A stretch of 63,852 nt of DNA from Lachnospiraceae bacterium UBA3641 (GCA_002373875.1 DFKQ01000079.1:1-63852), one strand, 5' to 3'; positions 34,674-44,607 are shown, numbered from the stretch's first letter. A program made the numbers and translations. Notes: generated from the sequence alone by a model not told the origin.

Positions 34674-37643
34674 ATGGAATACAGGATCAACAGACATGGG
34701 ATAGAAGAAGGAAGCATAGCCTTTGTTTTTGAGGATATCTCTTTAAACGGTGTCAGGAAGGTCGCGGGTATGGTAGGAAAAGACCTTTTGCATGTATTTG
34801 GCGCAAGGCCTGAAAGCGTGAAGCTTGATGAAGGAGGAAGCCTTAAGGATATAGTGACGGCGGATGGGGAATATGATCAACCTGTGATAATTGGAACTCT
34901 CGGTCACTCCGTGATTATTGAAGAGCTTAGCGACAGGGGACTTATCGATATTACATCCCTGAGGGGTAAGAGGGAGGTTTATTATTTTGGCACGGTCGAG
35001 ATACCGGAATGCAATATTTCATCTGCTCTGGTCATCGCAGGAAGCGATAAGAGAGGTACCATTTACGGTTTGTTCCATCTGTCGGATATATTAAGGGTAT
35101 CCCCTCTTACCGACTGGTGCGGTATCATGCCGGATAAGCTGGATGAATATGTTCTGACGGATTCGGATAGCTGCATCTCATGTGAGCCGTCCGTAAGATA
35201 CAGGGGCTTTTTTATCAATGATGAATGGCCTGCCTTCGGTAACTGGGCCTCCCGGAATTTCGGGGGTTTTAACGCGGATATGTACATTCATGTTTTTGAG
35301 CTGCTTCTGCGCCTTAAGGGTAACTATATGTGGCCGGCCATGTGGACGGCGGTCTTCCCGGAAGACGGTCCGGGGCTTTTGAATGCCGAACTGGCGGATG
35401 AGCTTGGGATCGTGATGGGAATGTCCCACCATGAGCCATGCCTGCGACAGGGCGAAGAATACAAGCATTTAAGAGGACCCGGATCAATATACGGGGATGC
35501 CTGGGATTTCAGAAAGAATGAAGAGGGGATCACAAGATTCTGGGAAGATGGACTTAAGAGAGGCGGCCGTTTTGAAAATGTGATAACCGTGGGAATGAGG
35601 GGAGAATTTGATTCGACGATAATGGGTGAGGATGCGACCCTCAAGGATAATATCGATCTTTTGCGGGATGTATTAAGGACTCAGAACAGGCTTATAAGGG
35701 AGAATGTGAACGGTAATCTTGATGAAGTGCCGAGAATGCTTGCCCTCTATAAGGAAGTGGAACCCTTCTTCTATGGGGATGAGGAGACGGCCGGACTTAT
35801 GGGGGATCCGGAGCTTGAAGGAGTTACCCTGATGCTCTGTGATGATAATTACGGCAATCTGAGAACTCTTCCTACCGAGAGTATGAGGGATCATAAGGGT
35901 GGATACGGAATGTATTATCATTTCGACTATCACGGATGGCCGATCTCATACGAATGGATCAATTCGACATATCTGCCCAAGGTATGGGAGCAGATGACCA
36001 CGGCTTATGAATTTGGCGTAAGGGATCTGTGGATCGTAAATGTGGGTGATATATTTACCAACGAATATCCACTGTCTTACTTTATGGCCCTGGCTTATGA
36101 TTATGAAAAATGGGGTATCGGTAACATGAACAGCGTCGGTGAATTCAATGAATTCTTCGTTGACACCCAGTTTGGTACCTCCTTCGATAAGGCGACCAAA
36201 CCGGTTATCGCCAAGCTGCTTGCAGGTTATACAAGGATCGCTGACCTTAGAAGAAACGAAGCCATGAATGATGAGGTGTTTAACGCGGTCAATTACGGTG
36301 AGCTTGAGGACTTATCACTTAAGATCAATGAACTTATGGAGACTGCGGACAAGGTAAGTGCCCTCTGTGACGAAAGGAATGACTTTACCTTCTTTCAGCT
36401 TGTATGGTATCCCCTGGTCGCCACACTGAATCTTAAAAGGATGTGGTTAGCCGTAACGGAGAATCATTATTATGCCAAAATGGGCGCAGGGTATACCGCT
36501 AAGATAGCAGCCGAGATAAAGACAAGGCTTAATCTTGACAAAGCGGTCACAGACAGGCTGCATGAGCTTTCAGAGGGTAAGTGGTACGGTATGGGGCTTT
36601 CCGAGCATGTGGGTTTTAAGAACTGGAATGAGGAGGAATGTTCTTACCCGATCCTGTATGAGGTTGAACCGGGCAATAAGGCAAGGCTGGCCGTTACGAT
36701 ACCCGGAACGGATCAACATACGGAGGGAGGGGTATGGACAGGGAAGAAGCTTATCATGCCTGACTTTCTTGATCCTTCCTGCGACAGTGCAAGGATCATA
36801 CTGTACTCAACCGGTAAAAAGGATGCCGCGTATGAGATTATATGTGATGATGAGAGGCTTGAAATATCGGATATGCACGGAACCTGTGTGGCCGGTTTTT
36901 ACGAGCCCGTATATCTTAAGCTTGACAGGGCCAAATTCACAGAAGATACATGTATAAATGTCTCCGTTAAGAGCGGCGATAACGATACTTTCGTTGTTAT
37001 ACCCGTAACCTGCAGGGATCTCTCGGCTCTCCCGGCCGCTACCTTCGTGTGGTTCGGATATGAGCAGGAAGGAATAGACTACAAGGCCCGAAATTACATA
37101 TCCATAGAGGCTGAGCATTATGCGGCCCTTAACGCAACGGACAGCGGAAGGTTTGAGGTGCTGAAGGATTACGGGAGGACCCTGTCCGCCCTGAAGGCCT
37201 TCCCGGTAAACGTCAGCTTTACTCCGTCTAAAAATGCGCCTTCAATAGATTATCTTGTTTATGTTGACAGGGAGGATGAATACGAGGTAACCCTGTATAC
37301 GGCTCCGTCCAATCCGGTATCTATGGATAATAAGCTTGAATACGGTATATCATGCGGTGCCGGGAATCTGTGCGGAAGGCAGAAATGGGATGAGGAGACG
37401 GATATGATAGATCTGGTTCCGAAGGATTACAGGGTAGGAGATAATAATGCCTTCTGGGGCAGGGGAGTTCTTGACAATATCAGGAAATCAACGACCGTGC
37501 TCATTCTTAATAAGGGACTTAATACTATAAGGATATTTGCGGCAAGTCCCGGTTTTGTTCTTGAAAAGATCGTCATAAGCGTGGCTGGATCTGTCCTGCC
37601 TGAGTCCTATCTGGGACCAAAGGAAACATACCGGACAAAGTGA
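34674..37643 (+). CDS. GH115 xylan alpha-1,2-glucuronidase
   Basis: 989 residues from ATG 34674, with TGGAGG at 34661-34666; the frame is open to 34578, but that part overlaps the promoter. The protein has the GH115 hallmark stretch RYRGFFINDEWPAFGNW and the following LLLRLKGNYMWPAMW and MGMSHHEP, then the jelly-roll C-terminus. GH115 enzymes remove glucuronate or 4-O-methylglucuronate from xylan and its oligomers. No signal peptide is seen, so it probably works inside the cell on imported aldouronic oligosaccharides, supplying glucuronate to UxaC. It has its own promoter directly after the uxuA-uxuB-gntR operon. Confidence 0.92.
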   Translation: MEYRINRHGIEEGSIAFVFEDISLNGVRKVAGMVGKDLLHVFGARPESVKLDEGGSLKDIVTADGEYDQPVIIGTLGHSVIIEELSDRGLIDITSLRGKREVYYFGTVEIPECNISSALVIAGSDKRGTIYGLFHLSDILRVSPLTDWCGIMPDKLDEYVLTDSDSCISCEPSVRYRGFFINDEWPAFGNWASRNFGGFNADMYIHVFELLLRLKGNYMWPAMWTAVFPEDGPGLLNAELADELGIVMGMSHHEPCLRQGEEYKHLRGPGSIYGDAWDFRKNEEGITRFWEDGLKRGGRFENVITVGMRGEFDSTIMGEDATLKDNIDLLRDVLRTQNRLIRENVNGNLDEVPRMLALYKEVEPFFYGDEETAGLMGDPELEGVTLMLCDDNYGNLRTLPTESMRDHKGGYGMYYHFDYHGWPISYEWINSTYLPKVWEQMTTAYEFGVRDLWIVNVGDIFTNEYPLSYFMALAYDYEKWGIGNMNSVGEFNEFFVDTQFGTSFDKATKPVIAKLLAGYTRIADLRRNEAMNDEVFNAVNYGELEDLSLKINELMETADKVSALCDERNDFTFFQLVWYPLVATLNLKRMWLAVTENHYYAKMGAGYTAKIAAEIKTRLNLDKAVTDRLHELSEGKWYGMGLSEHVGFKNWNEEECSYPILYEVEPGNKARLAVTIPGTDQHTEGGVWTGKKLIMPDFLDPSCDSARIILYSTGKKDAAYEIICDDERLEISDMHGTCVAGFYEPVYLKLDRAKFTEDTCINVSVKSGDNDTFVVIPVTCRDLSALPAATFVWFGYEQEGIDYKARNYISIEAEHYAALNATDSGRFEVLKDYGRTLSALKAFPVNVSFTPSKNAPSIDYLVYVDREDEYEVTLYTAPSNPVSMDNKLEYGISCGAGNLCGRQKWDEETDMIDLVPKDYRVGDNNAFWGRGVLDNIRKSTTVLILNKGLNTIRIFAASPGFVLEKIVISVAGSVLPESYLGPKETYRTK

Positions 37644-37679
37644 TGCTGTTCGGAAATATCCGGCATACATTCTCCCACT

Positions 37680-37708
37680 TGTTTTATACAACGGTTGTGT
37701 GCTAGACT
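37680..37708 (+). promoter_or_regulatory. Probable promoter of the MATE gene
   Basis: TTGTTT (37680-37685), 17-bp spacer, TAGACT (37703-37708). A TATAAT also occurs at 37721-37726 but its best -35 is 19 bp away. AGGAGAAC lies before the start codon at 37744. Confidence 0.45.
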
Positions 37709-37743
37709 ATACAGGCTGCATATAATGATTCCCAGGAGAACAG

Positions 37744-39129
37744 ATGAAAGAGAACAAGATGGGCACAATGCCCGTAAACAAGCTGATAATAAATATCGGT
37801 CTGCCCATGATCCTGTCTATGCTGGTGCAGGCTTTATATAATATAGTTGATTCAATATTTGTTGCGAGGATAACTGGCGGAACGGCGGCAGGCTCTGCCG
37901 GAACGGCGGCCCTTGTGGCAGTGGGGATGGCCTTCCCCTTTCAGATGCTCCTTGTGGCAGTGGGGGCAGGAACCGGTGTGGGAGTCAACTCGCTTCTCAG
38001 CAAGGCTCTCGGAGAGAAGGATCATGAGACGGTTGAACGCGCTGCAAATAACGGAATATTTCTGTCTGTAGTGAGTGCTGTACTCTTCTTTATAATAGGT
38101 AAGTTCTTTGCCGGCGTGCTTATCCGCTCTCAGGGCGGGCAGGGACTGGCACTTTTATACGGGACTCAGTACCTGTCCATTGTATTTATGTGCTCCTTCG
38201 GCATATTTATGCAGTTTATTTTCGAACGCCTGCTTCAGTCTACCGGCAAGACCTTTTATTCGATGATAACCCAGATGACCGGAGCGATAATAAACATAAT
38301 CCTTGATCCCATCCTTATATTCGGGATGTTCGGATTTCCGGAGCTTAAGGTTGCCGGGGCTGCCATCGCCACCGTTAGCGGTCAGGTGGTCGCAGCCTGC
38401 ATGGGGCTTTATTTCAACATAAAGAAGAATCATGAGGTACGCATTGACCTCAGAACCTTCAGGCCTCACGGCCCAACGATAAGCAGAATATATGCGGTTG
38501 GTGTTCCCACAATGATAATGCAGTCCATAGGGTCTGTCATGACCTATTGCATGAACAGGATCCTGGTGTCCTTAAATGATGCGGCCGTAGCGGTATTTAC
38601 GGTCTACTTCAAGCTCCAGAGCCTCTTTTTTATGCCCCTGTTCGGCTTAAACAACGGACTCATACCTATACTTGCATATAATTACGGAGCAAGAAACCGC
38701 AAACGTATGGTGGAAGCCATAAAGATATGTATGATATATGCCTTCGGCTTCGCGTTTGTGGGCTTCCTGCTCTTTAAGCTTATCCCCGATAAGCTTCTGC
38801 TCATCTTCAACACCGGCGATGCTTCTCTTATAACCTACGGAGTTCCGGCCCTTAAGGTGATAGCATGGCACTATCTTCTGGCATGGTTCTGTATTATAGG
38901 CGGGACGGTATATCAGTCTCTGGGGAACGGCATTTATTCCCTTATAGTGTCGGTGGCCAGACAGCTCCTGGTGCTTATACCGGCAGCATATATCCTTGCA
39001 AGGATCGGCGGCCTTTCGCTGATCTGGTGGTCCTTCCCGATAGCGGAGCTTATGTCATTTATAGTCAATTGCTATTTCATGTACAGGATAAACAGGGATA
39101 TAATAAGTAAGGTTCCGGATGGAGTATGA
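37744..39129 (+). CDS. MATE-family efflux transporter
   Basis: 461 residues with about 12 membrane segments. The start MPVNKLIINIGLPMILSMLVQALYNIVDSIFVAR is typical of the DinF/NorM-like MATE group in Firmicutes, and the two six-helix halves are both present (second half from about 240). Such proteins export drugs or metabolites by sodium or proton antiport. The substrate cannot be told. It stands alone between the GH115 gene and a terminator hairpin. Confidence 0.9.
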   Translation: MKENKMGTMPVNKLIINIGLPMILSMLVQALYNIVDSIFVARITGGTAAGSAGTAALVAVGMAFPFQMLLVAVGAGTGVGVNSLLSKALGEKDHETVERAANNGIFLSVVSAVLFFIIGKFFAGVLIRSQGGQGLALLYGTQYLSIVFMCSFGIFMQFIFERLLQSTGKTFYSMITQMTGAIINIILDPILIFGMFGFPELKVAGAAIATVSGQVVAACMGLYFNIKKNHEVRIDLRTFRPHGPTISRIYAVGVPTMIMQSIGSVMTYCMNRILVSLNDAAVAVFTVYFKLQSLFFMPLFGLNNGLIPILAYNYGARNRKRMVEAIKICMIYAFGFAFVGFLLFKLIPDKLLLIFNTGDASLITYGVPALKVIAWHYLLAWFCIIGGTVYQSLGNGIYSLIVSVARQLLVLIPAAYILARIGGLSLIWWSFPIAELMSFIVNCYFMYRINRDIISKVPDGV

Positions 39130-39141
39130 TCGGAGAAATTA

Positions 39142-39175
39142 AAATGGTTCGACTCGCCAGCCGAACCATTTCTTA
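39142..39175 (+). terminator. Rho-independent terminator after the MATE gene
   Basis: AAATGGTTCG (39142-39151) pairs with CGAACCATTT (39162-39171), a 10-bp stem with a small extra inner pairing. It is followed by TCTTAT, a modest T-rich tail. Confidence 0.7.
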
Positions 39176-39441
39176 TATAATTTATTAGAGGGAGGATGTG
39201 AGGTCTGACCTCACGCTTATGAAAAAGATTATTTTTATCTTATGGGCTTAGTATAGGGGCAGAATATGACTTTGTAATGCACAAATTGTGAACGATAAGT
39301 TAACAAACTGAAAAGAAACCATGTCAAGTTAATGCAGATATGTGACTGATTAATATTATGTAAACAATTTTACGAACATTTCTTTTGGTTATGATTATCA
39401 TTCGGAAAAGGTGGGAAACAGTAAGATTGGATGAAAGACAG
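39176..39441. other. Intergenic region between MATE and priA
   Basis: No gene is seen here. The region is AT-rich. Its main feature is the 17-bp palindrome at 39198-39214, listed separately. No convincing -35/-10 pair for priA was found; weak TATTAT near 39354 lacks a good partner. Confidence 0.6.
39198..39214. promoter_or_regulatory. 17-bp palindrome with FadR/FCD-like core
   Basis: GTGAGGTC-T-GACCTCAC is a perfect palindrome with 8-bp arms around one T. The core GGTCTGACC resembles operators of FCD/FadR-type GntR proteins (GGTCnGACC). It could also form a hairpin, but no T-run follows. Nothing adjacent identifies the regulator. Confidence 0.55.
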
Positions 39442-41670
39442 ATGAAATATGCAAATATCATTGTGAATATTTCACATGAAAATCTGGACAAGACCTTTCA
39501 ATACCTTATACCCGAAAAATTAAGAGGGACGATAAGCGTAGGTGACTACGTGACTATCCCCTTCGGCAGGGGCAACAGGCTTATTGAGGGGTATGTGCTG
39601 GAGCTTAGTGACAAGGCCGCCTGTGATGAAACGCGGCTTAAGGAAATAGCCGGCATAAAGACAGATGCAAGACTTGTGGAAGTTAAGCTCATCAAGCTGG
39701 CCTGGTGGATGAAGAAAACATACGGGTCGACCATGATAAACGCCTTGAAGACCGTCCTTCCCATCAAAAAGCAGATAAAGGAGAAGGAAGAGAAGACGAT
39801 AATCCTTAAGCTTGGCAGGGAGGAAGCCCTTTCAAGACTTGAATTGTATATGAAAAAACACCAGACCGCGAGAGAACGTCTTCTAAGGGAGCTTATCAGG
39901 GAGGGGGAGTTAAACTACAGGCTTGTAACGGCCAAGCTGTCGATCTCGCCGCCTACAATAAAGGCCATGGAGGATCAGGAGGTAATAAGCGTCTTAAGGA
40001 AGCGGCTCTATCGTGACCCGGCACAGGGGGATGCCGATGGGATGCAGGTAATGCTGAACCCGGCCCAGAAGAGCATCGTAAGGGAAATTGTGAGGGAATA
40101 TGATGAGGGTATCAGGGGAACCTACCTTCTTCGAGGAATTACAGGTTCCGGTAAGACCGAGGTTTATATGGAGATAATAAGCCATGTTATTGAGGCCGGT
40201 CTTAAGGTAATAGTGCTCATTCCCGAAATATCTCTCACCTACCAGACCGTAATGAGGTTTTACAAAAGATTTGGCAGCAAGGTCAGTACGATTCATTCAA
40301 GGCTGTCGGACGGTGTTAAATACGACCAGTTTGAAAGGGCGAGAAAGGGCGAGATATCTGTAATGATCGGGCCCAGATCCGCCCTGTTTACACCCTTTGA
40401 GGATCTGGGGCTGATAATCATGGATGAGGAGCATGAACCCTCCTATAAATCGGACAATATGCCCAAATATCATGCCCGTGAAACTGCCGTTGAGCTTGCA
40501 AGGCTTCACAATGCATCGCTTATACTCGGGTCGGCGACTCCTTCCCTTGATGCATATTATAAAGCACTTAAAGGAGAATACAGGCTTTTCGAGCTTACGG
40601 AGCGTGCAAAGGATGCCTCTCTTCCCAGAGTCCATATTACGGATCTTAAGCAGGAGCTTAAGGAAGGAAACAAATCCATGTTCGGCAGAGAGCTTAAGTC
40701 CTTAATGGAAGAGAAGTTAAGTAAGGGAGAGCAGATAATGCTTTTCTTGAACAGGCGTGGCTATGCCGGCTTCGTTTCATGCAGGAGCTGCGGACATGTC
40801 ATCAAATGTCCCCACTGTGACGTATCCCTTTCGATACATGGAGGCGGGAAGCTTCTTTGTCACTACTGTGGCTATGAAAGAGAGAATGTTAAGATATGTC
40901 CCGAGTGCGGTTCGTCCTATATAGGAGGCATGAGGGCAGGAACCGAGCAGGTGGAGGAGAATGTTAAAAAGCTTTTCCCCTATGCGTCGGTACTGAGGAT
41001 GGATGCCGACACGACAAAGAAAAAGGATGATTATGAGCGGATACTCTCATCCTTTGCCAACAGGGATGCCGATATTCTTATAGGCACCCAGATGATAGTC
41101 AAGGGTCATGACTTTCCCTATGTCACCCTCATGGGAATACTGGTTGCCGATATGTCGTTAAACGCCGGGGATTACAGGGCATCGGAAAGAACCTTTCAGC
41201 TGCTTACGCAGGCAGCGGGACGTTCGGGCAGGGCGGATATCGCAGGAGATGTTGTAATACAGACCTACCGTCCGGACCACTACGCAATTGTTCACGCGAG
41301 GGATCAGGATTACATCTCATTTTATAATGAAGAAATAACATACAGGACCCTGCTTGATTATCCGCCGGTGGGACACATGATGGCTGTTATGGTGGAGGGA
41401 GCCGATGACCGTAAGGTTGATGCTTACAGCGCATTGTTGGCAGAAAAGCTTAAAAATGATATAATTATGAACCTGCACGGGGACGGATGCCGGATAATAG
41501 GACCTGCGGATGCTTTTGTCAGGAAGATAAACGATATTTACCGTAAGCTGATATATTTAAAATCGGCTGATCTTAATGTCCTTATTGACCTTAAGGACAG
41601 GGCAGAGGAGACGGTAAATGCCTGCAAGGACAAGGGTATACGGGTTACATTCGACCTTGATCCGGTGTAG
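39442..41670 (+). CDS. priA: Primosomal protein N' (replication restart helicase)
   Basis: 742 residues from ATG 39442 (MKYANIIVNIS), the usual PriA beginning; the frame is open to 39385 and a TTG at 39427 has GGTGGG upstream, so the start is not certain. PriA reloads the replisome at stalled forks. The 3' DNA-binding domain, Walker A GITGSGKTEVYM, DEEH box, the paired zinc-binding cysteines (CRSCGHVIKCPHCD and CHYCGYERENVKICPECGS) and the helicase C-terminal QAAGRSGR are all visible. It opens a Firmicutes-type housekeeping run. Confidence 0.93.
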   Translation: MKYANIIVNISHENLDKTFQYLIPEKLRGTISVGDYVTIPFGRGNRLIEGYVLELSDKAACDETRLKEIAGIKTDARLVEVKLIKLAWWMKKTYGSTMINALKTVLPIKKQIKEKEEKTIILKLGREEALSRLELYMKKHQTARERLLRELIREGELNYRLVTAKLSISPPTIKAMEDQEVISVLRKRLYRDPAQGDADGMQVMLNPAQKSIVREIVREYDEGIRGTYLLRGITGSGKTEVYMEIISHVIEAGLKVIVLIPEISLTYQTVMRFYKRFGSKVSTIHSRLSDGVKYDQFERARKGEISVMIGPRSALFTPFEDLGLIIMDEEHEPSYKSDNMPKYHARETAVELARLHNASLILGSATPSLDAYYKALKGEYRLFELTERAKDASLPRVHITDLKQELKEGNKSMFGRELKSLMEEKLSKGEQIMLFLNRRGYAGFVSCRSCGHVIKCPHCDVSLSIHGGGKLLCHYCGYERENVKICPECGSSYIGGMRAGTEQVEENVKKLFPYASVLRMDADTTKKKDDYERILSSFANRDADILIGTQMIVKGHDFPYVTLMGILVADMSLNAGDYRASERTFQLLTQAAGRSGRADIAGDVVIQTYRPDHYAIVHARDQDYISFYNEEITYRTLLDYPPVGHMMAVMVEGADDRKVDAYSALLAEKLKNDIIMNLHGDGCRIIGPADAFVRKINDIYRKLIYLKSADLNVLIDLKDRAEETVNACKDKGIRVTFDLDPV

Positions 41671-41695
41671 AAGGTATTTACGAGGAGGAACTATT

Positions 41696-41768
41696 ATGCG
41701 AAGCATAATTCAGGATAGTTCCGACGATTCGTCATAAGGGCGGACCGCTTGCGGGGGATGCCTTATGA
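41696..41768 (+). other. Candidate 13-residue leader ORF plus stem-loop before def
   Basis: GAGGAGG (41682-41688) stands 7 nt before ATG 41696, which opens MRSIIQDSSDDSS and stops at 41735-41737. GTCATAAGG (41731-41739), overlapping that stop, can pair with CCTTATGAC (41760-41768), with a small GCGG/CCGC inner stem. A strong ribosome site on so short an ORF, plus a stem at its stop, suggests a leader peptide or translational coupling element. Expression is unproven. Confidence 0.4.
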
Positions 41769-41812
41769 CACAGAAGGAGGGGGCAATACATATTAAATGA
41801 GGAGGATATGAT

Positions 41813-42313
41813 ATGGCACTCAGGACGATAAGGCTGATGGGTGATGAGGTGCTTAATAAACCCTGTAAGCCGGTTAAGGAAGTAACGGACAGGATAAAAA
41901 CCCTTATAGAGGATATGATCGAAACCATGTATGATGCGGATGGTGTGGGACTGGCCGCGCCTCAGGTCGGAGTCCTTAAGAGGGTAGTTGTTATCGATGT
42001 GGGAGAGGGTCCCTTTGTTATGATCAATCCGCGCGTACTGGAAACATCGGGGGAGCAGACCGGGTCGGAAGGCTGTCTGTCGGTGCCGGGCAAATGCGGT
42101 ATAGTCACGCGGCCAAGCTACGCCAAAGTGCTTGCTTACAATGAGAACATGGAGCCGGTCGAGATAGAGGGAACGGAATTAAAGGCAAGGGCCATGCTTC
42201 ATGAGATCGACCATCTGGACGGCAAGCTTTATGTTGAAAAGGTTGAGGGCGAGCTTATGAACGTGGAAGATCTTGATGAGGCATCACATCACGAAGAAAA
42301 GGAGAAACAGTAG
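41813..42313 (+). CDS. def: Peptide deformylase
   Basis: 166 residues. It removes the N-formyl group from nascent proteins. The three family motifs are intact: GVGLAAPQVG, EGCLSVPG and HEIDHLDG (HExxH metal site). ATGAGGAGGATATG before the start contains a strong GAGGAGG. Followed at once by fmt, which installs the formyl group it removes. The C-terminal tail is acidic and His-rich. Confidence 0.96.
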   Translation: MALRTIRLMGDEVLNKPCKPVKEVTDRIKTLIEDMIETMYDADGVGLAAPQVGVLKRVVVIDVGEGPFVMINPRVLETSGEQTGSEGCLSVPGKCGIVTRPSYAKVLAYNENMEPVEIEGTELKARAMLHEIDHLDGKLYVEKVEGELMNVEDLDEASHHEEKEKQ

Positions 42314-43273
42314 ATGAAGGTACTGTTCATGGGAACTCCTGATTTCGCCGCAGGTATTCTGGAGGCGATAGCAGAGAGCAGGCACGAGGTTGTTGCGGTC
42401 GTGACGCAGGAGGATAAGCCAAGGGGGAGGAGCAATAAGCCCGTGGCGCCCCCGGTTAAGGAAAGAGCGCTTGAATACGGTATTCCGATCCTTCAGCCGC
42501 ACAGGATAAAGGATGAAGAGGTCGCTGCGGCTCTTAAGGAATACGCTGCGGATATTTTCGTGGTTGCCGCATACGGCAGGATATTATCGAAGGAGCTCCT
42601 TGATATGCCCAGGTACGGATGCATCAATACCCATGCCTCCCTGCTGCCCAAGTACAGGGGAGCCGCTCCCATCCAGTGGGCAATAGCCGATGGTGAGAAG
42701 GAGACCGGTGTTACCATCATGCAGATGGATGAGGGCTTGGATACAGGTGATATACTGTATGTCAGGAAGGTTGACATAACAAGCGATGAGACCGGAGAAA
42801 GCCTTTTTAATAAGCTTGAAGAAGTCAGTAAACAGCTTATAGTGGAAGCTCTTGACAGAATCGAGGAAGGTGACATAAATCCTGTTAAGCAGGATGAGTC
42901 GGCGGCAACATACGCCGGGATATTGAAAAAGGAAATGGGAGCGCTTGATTTTACAAAAGAGGCAGCGGCGCTTGAGCGGCTTATCAGGGCCTTTACACCA
43001 TGGCCGGGGACATACAGCCAACTTAATGGGAAAATACTTAAGGTTACGGAAGCATCGGTGGCTGAAGAGGATGAATTGTTAAGCGAATGCAGGGATGTAC
43101 TTAAGGGAGCCGGTGCCGGCTGCATTGCCGGAGTATCCGGGGATGCCGTATACGTTGCTGCCGGCAGGGATTACCTTAAGCTGACGGGTGTGCAGCTGGA
43201 AGGGAAGAAGAGGATGAAGGTCAGCGATTTCCTTAGGGGATGCCCCCTTAAGGCCGGAGACATGCTTGGATGA
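42314..43273 (+). CDS. fmt: Methionyl-tRNA formyltransferase
   Basis: 319 residues. It formylates initiator Met-tRNA using 10-formyl-THF. It begins MKVLFMGTPDFAAGILEAI; the catalytic region HASLLPKYRGAAPIQWAI and the segment MDEGLDTGDI are present, with the OB-like C-terminal domain. It starts directly after the def stop and overlaps rsmB by 4 bp. Confidence 0.96.
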   Translation: MKVLFMGTPDFAAGILEAIAESRHEVVAVVTQEDKPRGRSNKPVAPPVKERALEYGIPILQPHRIKDEEVAAALKEYAADIFVVAAYGRILSKELLDMPRYGCINTHASLLPKYRGAAPIQWAIADGEKETGVTIMQMDEGLDTGDILYVRKVDITSDETGESLFNKLEEVSKQLIVEALDRIEEGDINPVKQDESAATYAGILKKEMGALDFTKEAAALERLIRAFTPWPGTYSQLNGKILKVTEASVAEEDELLSECRDVLKGAGAGCIAGVSGDAVYVAAGRDYLKLTGVQLEGKKRMKVSDFLRGCPLKAGDMLG

Positions 43274-44607
43274 ATTTAAGGCTTATTATAATTGAAGCCC
43301 TGCTCCTTGCCGAAAGGGAAGGTGGGGCTGAAGGCAATATCATAAAACAGGTGCTTGATAAATACGACTATCTTGACAAGCGGGACAGAAGCTTTTTAAA
43401 GAGGGTACTTGAAGGGGTGATAGAGCGACGGATCGAGCTTGATTACATTATCGACTCAAGGAGCAGGGTAAAGGTCAAAAGGATGAAGCCCATTATCCGT
43501 CAGATCATGCGGATGAGCGTATACCAGCTCAAGTACATGAATTCCATACCCCCTTCGGCCGTGTGCAACGAGGCGGTTAAGCTTGCGGATAAAAAAGGCC
43601 TGTCGGGTCTTAAGGGCTTTGTAAACGGTGTTTTAAGGACCATAGCAAGGGATATGGATGGGATAGCCTATCCGGATGAAGGGTCACTTCCGGGAATGAG
43701 CATTAAGTACTCCTGCCCCGAATGGCTTGTACGGATGCTCATCATGGAGCAGGGAGAGGATAATGCAAGGGCCATACTGGAAGCGTCACTTAAGAAGAGG
43801 GATCTGTATATCAGGATAAACCGGTTGAAAACGGATAAGGAAAGCCTAAAAAAAGACCTTAACAGGGAAGGTGTCACCTGCATTGATGCCCCGTATCTTC
43901 CGTATGCCCTTATCCTTAAGGATGTGGATTCCTTAGGCCGGCTCAGTGAATTTACAGAGGGGCTTTTTGCTGTGCAGGATTTAGGCTCAATGCTTGTGAC
44001 GGAGCTGGCGGGTATCAGGGAGGGAGATACGGTATTTGATGTATGTGCCGCACCCGGAGGCAAGTCAATGCATGTACTTGATAAGCTTAACGGGACCGGG
44101 AAGCTGTATTCCTTCGATATTTCCGAAAGTAAGCTGCAAAGGATACGCGATAACGCCCTGCGGCTGGGATATCGGGATATAAATATAGCCGAGGCTGATG
44201 CGTCCGTGTTTTGCAAGGATTACGAGGCGACTGCGGATGTTCTTATAGCAGATCTTCCCTGCTCCGGTCTTGGCGTCATGGGACGTAAGAACGATATTAA
44301 ATACAATGTGGATCCGGATAAGTTTAATTCTCTTGTGACGCTTCAGAGAGGCATACTGAGGAATGTAAGCCGGTATATAAAGAAGGGCGGGACCCTTGTT
44401 TTTTCAACCTGTACAATACATAAGGCCGAGAATGAGGATAATTTCAAATGGATCACGGATAACCTGCCCTTTGAGGCAGAGTCACTTGATATGCTTCTTC
44501 CGGATGAACTTAAGTGCGAAACAAGCGGCAGGGGATACCTTCAGCTGATACCGGGTATTCATGACAGCGACGGATTCTTTATCTCAAGGTTTATTAAAAC
44601 GGAGTGA
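43270..44607 (+). CDS. rsmB: 16S rRNA m5C967 methyltransferase
   Basis: 445 residues. The N-terminal NusB-like RNA-binding domain is followed by the SAM-dependent cytosine-5 methyltransferase domain with VCAAPGGKSMHV, DLPCSGLGVMGRK and the catalytic FSTCTIHKAENE. It overlaps fmt (ATGA). The zinc metallopeptidase gene often found between fmt and rsmB in related Clostridia is absent. Confidence 0.94.
   Translation: MNLRLIIIEALLLAEREGGAEGNIIKQVLDKYDYLDKRDRSFLKRVLEGVIERRIELDYIIDSRSRVKVKRMKPIIRQIMRMSVYQLKYMNSIPPSAVCNEAVKLADKKGLSGLKGFVNGVLRTIARDMDGIAYPDEGSLPGMSIKYSCPEWLVRMLIMEQGEDNARAILEASLKKRDLYIRINRLKTDKESLKKDLNREGVTCIDAPYLPYALILKDVDSLGRLSEFTEGLFAVQDLGSMLVTELAGIREGDTVFDVCAAPGGKSMHVLDKLNGTGKLYSFDISESKLQRIRDNALRLGYRDINIAEADASVFCKDYEATADVLIADLPCSGLGVMGRKNDIKYNVDPDKFNSLVTLQRGILRNVSRYIKKGGTLVFSTCTIHKAENEDNFKWITDNLPFEAESLDMLLPDELKCETSGRGYLQLIPGIHDSDGFFISRFIKTE

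Noticed and set aside
41758..41796. Second short ORF (12 codons) before def
   Set aside because: Its ATG has no spaced ribosome site; the preceding G-run abuts the start. Only the 13-codon ORF is kept as a candidate.
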